From the NCBI GenBank assembly GCA_030840805.1, contig JAVEDU010000042.1, positions 1-38,731 of the forward strand: a DNA stretch of 38,731 nt. The letters run 5' to 3'. This DNA comes from Actinomycetota bacterium. GTDB lineage: Bacteria; Actinomycetota; Actinomycetes; Mycobacteriales; HKI-0501. Numbering within the stretch: the stretch's first letter is position 1; each line of letters begins with the position of its first letter. The translations under genes were made by a program, and so were the position numbers. Positions 35,563-38,731 of the stretch are shown piece by piece. Under the pieces are notes generated by a model. That model saw only the letters and a program-made list of their open reading frames with translations, did no database searches and was not told the DNA's origin.

Positions 35563-35698
35563 GGGGCCTCCCGGGTTCGGTGGACGAACCAGGACGTTGC
35601 CAGTGCCGCGTTTCGGCCCGGAGTCCCCGCGTATCGCTCCGGTGTCAACAAGCCCTCACGGCGGGGCCGGGGTGGCGGTGAGGCGGGTCAGGCCGGGG
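35563..35698 (-). promoter_or_regulatory. Probable control region of the nitrate cluster
   Basis: This 136-bp gap has no gene. On the minus strand a consensus -35 box TTGACA lies at 35648-35643, but the matching -10 is poor, as expected for an activator-dependent promoter. Downstream of it is GCCGAAAC (35617-35610), shared with the gap before the reductase gene. GlnR and NnaR are the obvious candidates from family knowledge. Close to the SCO1664-family stop, CCTCAC and GTGAGG (35654-35659 with 35678-35683) could form a weak stem. Confidence 0.4.
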
Positions 35699-36493
35699 CT
35701 AGAAGGGCGGCCACGGCACCGCGGGCCAGTCGCCGCCCGGCCGTGGGTACCTCCCGGTGCTCAGCAGCCGATCCACGCGCCGCGCCGTCTTCGCGACCTC
35801 GCGCCGGGTGAGGTGCTCGTGGAGCAGGTCGCCGAGGCCGCCGTCGAGGTCGGCGCGCAGCCGTCGCAGCGTGTCCACCGCCTCCTCGGGCAGTCGGTCG
35901 CCGCCCCAGCCCCACAGCACGGTGCGGAGCTTGTCCTCGTGGTGGAAGCAGATGCCGTGGTCCACCCCGTACAGCCGGTCGGACTCGAGGAGCAGGTGGC
36001 CGCCCTTGCGGTCGGCGTTGTTCAGCACCGCGTCGAGGACCGCGAGCCGGCGCAGGCGCGCGTCGTCGGCGTGCGCCACCGTGACCGGCACCCCGCCGAT
36101 CCCGGTGCCGTCGACGACCGACTTCCAGCCCGCCGGGACCGCGTCGCGGGGCACGACGTCCACCAGGGAGTCGATCTCCTCGGTGTCGATCCACAGCTGG
36201 CACATGCCCGGGCCGAAGGGGCCGTCCCGCAGCACGGTCGGCGGGACCAGGTCCCAGCCGGAGGCCGCGGAGACCAGGTACGCCGAGACCTCCCGGCCTG
36301 CCAGGGTGCCGTCCGGGAAGTCCCACAGCGGGCGCTCACCCCGCACCGGCTTGTACACGCACGCCGCCGTGACGCCGTCCAGGCTGACCTCGCCGTACAG
36401 CGTCGCGTTGCTGGCGTCGACGATCCGGCCGGTGACCTCGAGACGCCCCAGCGTCAGCAGGGCCAGCGCATCTCCGGTCGCCGGGGCCGGCAC
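35699..36493 (-). CDS. SCO1664 family protein, PI3/4-kinase-like fold
   Basis: The 264-residue protein belongs to the SCO1664 family conserved beside mshC in actinobacteria. Kinase-like elements are visible: a Lys in AACVYKPVRGERPLWDFPDG (about 41-60), the catalytic-loop-like LDAVLNNADRKGGHLL, and a metal-site-like YGVDHGICFH. These resemble PI3/4-kinase and HipA-like folds, so a phosphotransferase activity is possible but unproven. The GTG at 36493 was taken as start because it follows the DUF3090 stop by 11 nt with GGGA just upstream; no ATG is in frame near it. It is the last gene of a minus-strand unit with the DUF3090 and phosphatase genes. Confidence 0.83.
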   Translation of the reverse strand: MPAPATGDALALLTLGRLEVTGRIVDASNATLYGEVSLDGVTAACVYKPVRGERPLWDFPDGTLAGREVSAYLVSAASGWDLVPPTVLRDGPFGPGMCQLWIDTEEIDSLVDVVPRDAVPAGWKSVVDGTGIGGVPVTVAHADDARLRRLAVLDAVLNNADRKGGHLLLESDRLYGVDHGICFHHEDKLRTVLWGWGGDRLPEEAVDTLRRLRADLDGGLGDLLHEHLTRREVAKTARRVDRLLSTGRYPRPGGDWPAVPWPPF

Positions 36494-36504
36494 CGCGTTC
36501 CCGG

Positions 36505-37035
36505 TCAGCGCCGGTAGCCGTTCTGCCGGGGGCAGATGTGGCCCGCGGGGTCCAGCGGAAGGCTGCAGAGCGGGCACGGCGGCCGGCCCGCGGCCACGAC
36601 GCGCTCGGCGCGGGCGACGAACGCCCGGGCCGAGGCGGCCGAGATCCGGACCCGCAGCACGTCGCGGTCGTCCTCGGGCTGCTCCTCGTCGTCGCCGTCG
36701 GCGGTCGCCTCGATCAGGACGGTCGAGGTGTCCCCGTCCCAGGCCAGGCCGAGGGTGCCGACCCGGAACTCCTCCTCCACCGGCGCGTCCAGCGGGGCCG
36801 AGTCCTCCAGTCCGAGGATCTCCACGGGCATGTCGGCACCGAGCCGGCGGTGCGCCTCGTCGAGCAGCTCGCCGAGGCGCTCGGCGAGCAGCGCCACCTG
36901 GACCTTCTCCAGTGCGACGCTGACGGTACGGCCGTTGCCGCTGGCCTGGAGGTAGAACGTCCGGTCCCCCGGCTGGCCGACCGTACCGGCGACAAACCGG
37001 TCCGGTGGTTCGAAGTCGAAGACCTGTCGAGGCAT
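36505..37035 (-). CDS. DUF3090 family protein with a C-terminal zinc-ribbon-like motif
   Basis: The 176-residue protein matches the actinobacterial DUF3090 family: it starts MPRQVFDFEPPDRFVAGTVG and has GDRTFYLQASGNGRTVSVALEKVQ. The middle has an acidic loop (DGDDEEQPEDDRD). The C-terminus reads PPCPLCSLPLDPAGHICPRQNGYRR, in which CxxC and a later His/Cys could bind zinc. Function is unknown. The gene has no ribosome-binding site, and TAGGGT lies 6 nt before its ATG. That hexamer overlaps the stop codon of the upstream phosphatase gene. It is followed by the SCO1664-family gene. Confidence 0.9.
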   Translation of the reverse strand: MPRQVFDFEPPDRFVAGTVGQPGDRTFYLQASGNGRTVSVALEKVQVALLAERLGELLDEAHRRLGADMPVEILGLEDSAPLDAPVEEEFRVGTLGLAWDGDTSTVLIEATADGDDEEQPEDDRDVLRVRISAASARAFVARAERVVAAGRPPCPLCSLPLDPAGHICPRQNGYRR

Positions 37036-37041
37036 GGGAGA

Positions 37042-37047
37042 ACCCTA
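37042..37047 (-). promoter_or_regulatory. -10-like TAGGGT for leaderless DUF3090 gene, overlapping a stop codon
   Basis: On the minus strand TAGGGT is followed by 6 nt and the ATG at 37035. Its first three bases are the TAG stop codon of the histidine phosphatase gene. The gene may thus be read both from the upstream transcript and from this site. Confidence 0.45.
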
Positions 37048-37785
37048 ATCCGAGCGTCCGGGCGTCGCCCGGGCCGGTCCCCCGGCCCCGCCGCCCACGA
37101 CCGCGTCGGAGTCGGCGGCCCGTCGGCGCCGCCCCTTCTTCTTCGGCGGGACCAGCGCGGCCACGTCGCCACCGACGTCGTTGACCCGCACGACGAACGG
37201 CCGCGTCTCGGTGTACCGCACGACGGAGACCGAGCACGGGTCGACGACGATCCGCTGGAACAGGTCGAGGTGCATCCCCAGCGCGTCCGCGAGGATCGCC
37301 TTGATGACGTCACCGTGGCTGCACGCCACCCAGACGGCGTCGGGGCCGTGCTCGGCGGCGATGCGGGCGTCCCACTCGCGGATCGCGGTCACCGCCCGGG
37401 CCTGGGTCTGGGCGAGCCCTTCCCCCTCCGGGCCGGGGAACACGGCCGCGGACGGGTGCTGCTGCACGACCTTCCACAGCGGCTCCTTGGCGAGCTCCTT
37501 CAGCCCGCGGCCGGTCCAGTCGCCGTACCGGCACTCGCCGATGCGGTCGTCGGTCTCCAGCTTCAGGCCGTCGCGCCCGGAGACGAGCGCGGTGGCGGTC
37601 TCCTGGCAGCGGTCGAGCGGGCTGGCGACGACCGCGGCGAGCGGGACGGCGGCCAGCCGCGCGGCGACCGACCCGGCCTGCCCCCGGCCGACCTCGTCCA
37701 GCGACACGCCGGGGGTCCAGCCGGCGAGGACGCCGGAGGCGTTGGCGGTCGTGCGGCCGTGCCGGAGCAGCAGAAGGGTGGTCAT
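37045..37785 (-). CDS. Histidine phosphatase family protein (MSMEG_4193-like)
   Basis: The 246-residue protein is of the phosphoglycerate-mutase-like histidine phosphatase family. The phospho-acceptor His is in LLRHGRTTAN (about residue 9), Arg is in SPLDRCQETA, the acid residue is in IGECRYGDWTG, and the second His is in VACSHGDVIKAIL. The C-terminus carries a basic stretch PPKKKGRRRR followed by a Gly/Ala-rich tail, which is unlike the catalytic core and may be disordered. It has no ribosome-binding site; TAGGCT lies 7 nt before the ATG. It heads a three-gene unit with the DUF3090 and SCO1664-family genes. The substrate is unknown. Confidence 0.9.
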   Translation of the reverse strand: MTTLLLLRHGRTTANASGVLAGWTPGVSLDEVGRGQAGSVAARLAAVPLAAVVASPLDRCQETATALVSGRDGLKLETDDRIGECRYGDWTGRGLKELAKEPLWKVVQQHPSAAVFPGPEGEGLAQTQARAVTAIREWDARIAAEHGPDAVWVACSHGDVIKAILADALGMHLDLFQRIVVDPCSVSVVRYTETRPFVVRVNDVGGDVAALVPPKKKGRRRRAADSDAVVGGGAGGPARATPGRSD

Positions 37786-37792
37786 CGCGGCC

Positions 37793-37798
37793 AGCCTA
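37793..37798 (-). promoter_or_regulatory. -10-like TAGGCT for a leaderless histidine phosphatase gene
   Basis: On the minus strand TAGGCT is followed by 7 nt and the ATG at 37785. No Shine-Dalgarno sequence is present. The divergent DUF1206 gene begins less than 100 bp away. Confidence 0.5.
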
Positions 37799-37814
37799 CG
37801 GTGGGGCACCGAGT

Positions 37815-37837
37815 GGCCGTCCCCCGTGGGGGCGGCC
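37815..37837 (+). other. Hairpin in the leader of the DUF1206 gene
   Basis: A 10-bp stem with one G-U pair (GGCCGTCCCC with GGGGGCGGCC, 3-nt loop) ends exactly before an in-frame ATG at 37838 and 33 nt before the TTG at 37871 that has a good ribosome-binding site. It would mask the first start, which argues for the second. Confidence 0.5.
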
Positions 37838-37870
37838 ATGATCAGCACTCCCCTTGACCCGGAGGTCTCC

Positions 37871-38698
37871 TTGCTCACCGCGCCCACCCAGGCCGCCCAC
37901 ACCGTCGCCCAGAGCCGCACGCTCGACGTGCTCGCCCGCGGCGGACTCCTCGGCTGGGGGATCGTGCACCTCGCGCTCGCCTGGATCTGCGTGCAGGTGG
38001 CGTTCGGGGAGGGCGGCCAGGAGGCCGACCAGGGCGGCGCGCTCGAGACGCTCGCGTCGAATCCCGGCGGCACCGTGCTCCTGGTGGCCCTCGCCGTGGG
38101 CTTCGCCGCGTTCGCCGTGTGGCAGGCCACCGAGGCGGTCCGCGGGCACGGCCGGCGGTCCGCCGGGACGGAGCGGACCGTGCACCGGGTGGTGTCCGGG
38201 GGGCGCGCGATCCTGTTCGCCACCCTCGCGGTGACGTCGGTGAGGTTCGCGTTCGGCTCCCGGGAGTCCCACTCCGCCGAGAAGCAGTCCTCGGCCACCG
38301 CCGACCTGCTCGCCCTGCCCGCCGGCCCGCTGCTCGTCGGCGCGGTGGGCCTCGCCGTGGTCGTCACCGGCGGCGTCCTCGTGTACCGCGGGCTGGCCAA
38401 GAAGTTCCGCGAGAACCTGGACACCGCCGGCATGCCGAGCGAGGTGCGTCAGCCGGCCGAGGTGCTGGGGCTCGTCGGCTACACCGCGAAGGGGATCGTC
38501 CTCGGCATCGCGGGGGTGCTGGTGATCGCCGCGGCGGTGACGTTCGACCCGGAGAAGTCCCGGGGGCTGGACGCGGCGCTCAAGACGCTGGGCGCTCAGC
38601 CGTTCGGCAAGGTGCTGCTCGTCGCGGTGGCCGCCGGGCTCGCGTGCTTCGGCGTGTACAGCTTCGTGGACGCGCGGTACCGCAACATCAAGAGTTGA
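37871..38698 (+). CDS. DUF1206 membrane protein
   Basis: The 275-residue protein has six membrane spans arranged as three copies of a two-helix DUF1206 unit: LARGGLLGWGIVHLALAWI with LLVALAVGFAAFAVWQATEA, VVSGGRAILFATLAVTSVRF with LVGAVGLAVVVTGGVLVYRG, and LGYTAKGIVLGIAGVLVIAAA-like with VLLVAVAAGLACFGVYSFVDARYR. Each unit ends with the family's charged stretch after a conserved Phe/Tyr. TTG at 37871 was preferred because GGAGG lies 5 nt before it. ATG at 37838 would add 11 residues but sits at the foot of a hairpin without a ribosome-binding site. Function is unknown. It is divergent from the histidine phosphatase unit. Confidence 0.83.
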   Translation: MLTAPTQAAHTVAQSRTLDVLARGGLLGWGIVHLALAWICVQVAFGEGGQEADQGGALETLASNPGGTVLLVALAVGFAAFAVWQATEAVRGHGRRSAGTERTVHRVVSGGRAILFATLAVTSVRFAFGSRESHSAEKQSSATADLLALPAGPLLVGAVGLAVVVTGGVLVYRGLAKKFRENLDTAGMPSEVRQPAEVLGLVGYTAKGIVLGIAGVLVIAAAVTFDPEKSRGLDAALKTLGAQPFGKVLLVAVAAGLACFGVYSFVDARYRNIKS

Positions 38699-38731
38699 TC
38701 ATGGGGTTTGCAGCACGACACGCGGGCGTGT

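Noticed and set aside
32077-35811. A 1244-residue open frame antisense to nitrate reductase and NarK-type genes
   Set aside because: It spans two clear genes and their gap on the other strand, and its composition is that of a GC-driven shadow frame.

Overview
The window is very GC-rich chromosomal DNA with GTG/ATG starts, many 4-bp ATGA/GTGA gene overlaps and leaderless-looking starts. It carries the mycothiol ligase gene mshC, an NnaR-type HemD-winged-helix regulator, and SCO1664-, DUF3090- and DUF1206-family genes. Together these point to a mycothiol-producing filamentous or related actinobacterium; I cannot name the genus. I see no rRNA, tRNA, CRISPR array, insertion sequence or phage gene.

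Region 1 (314-18849) is a surface-polysaccharide locus. It starts with a secreted heparinase II/III-like protein and a small methyltransferase. A minus-strand block follows: a TPR-glycosyltransferase, a methyltransferase, a second TPR-glycosyltransferase and a WecC-type UDP-ManNAc dehydrogenase. Divergent from it is a plus-strand operon with a third related glycosyltransferase and a Wzm/Wzt-like ABC exporter. Next comes a minus-strand operon: a CapD/PglF-type nucleotide-sugar dehydratase, a WecA/MraY-like sugar-phosphate transferase and a family 4 glycosyltransferase. Divergent from that is an LCP ligase gene. Taken together, these look like lipid-linked assembly of an acidic glycopolymer, ABC export, and LCP attachment to the wall. 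One of the three TPR-glycosyltransferases has lost several residues that the other two keep.

Region 2 (18857-26512) is housekeeping: a HAD phosphatase coupled to cobalamin-dependent methionine synthase metH, then a divergent PAC2 gene coupled to an MFS transporter, then a striking 54-nt palindrome and mshC.

Region 3 (26534-35562) is a complete assimilatory nitrate cluster on the minus strand: NarK-type transporter, molybdopterin nitrate reductase, FAD/BFD electron-transfer protein, NirB, NirD and NnaR. The last five are joined by start/stop overlaps, and the cluster runs directly into mshC.

Region 4 (35699-38698) holds an SCO1664-family kinase-fold protein, a DUF3090 protein, a histidine phosphatase and a divergent DUF1206 membrane protein. 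In Streptomyces coelicolor mshC lies next to SCO1664 and its neighbours, so the nitrate cluster appears to sit inside an otherwise conserved block.

Six genes (2416, 23064, 23177, 26512, 37035, 37785) have no convincing ribosome-binding site. Each has a TANNNT -10-like hexamer exactly 6-7 nt before the ATG, consistent with leaderless transcription.
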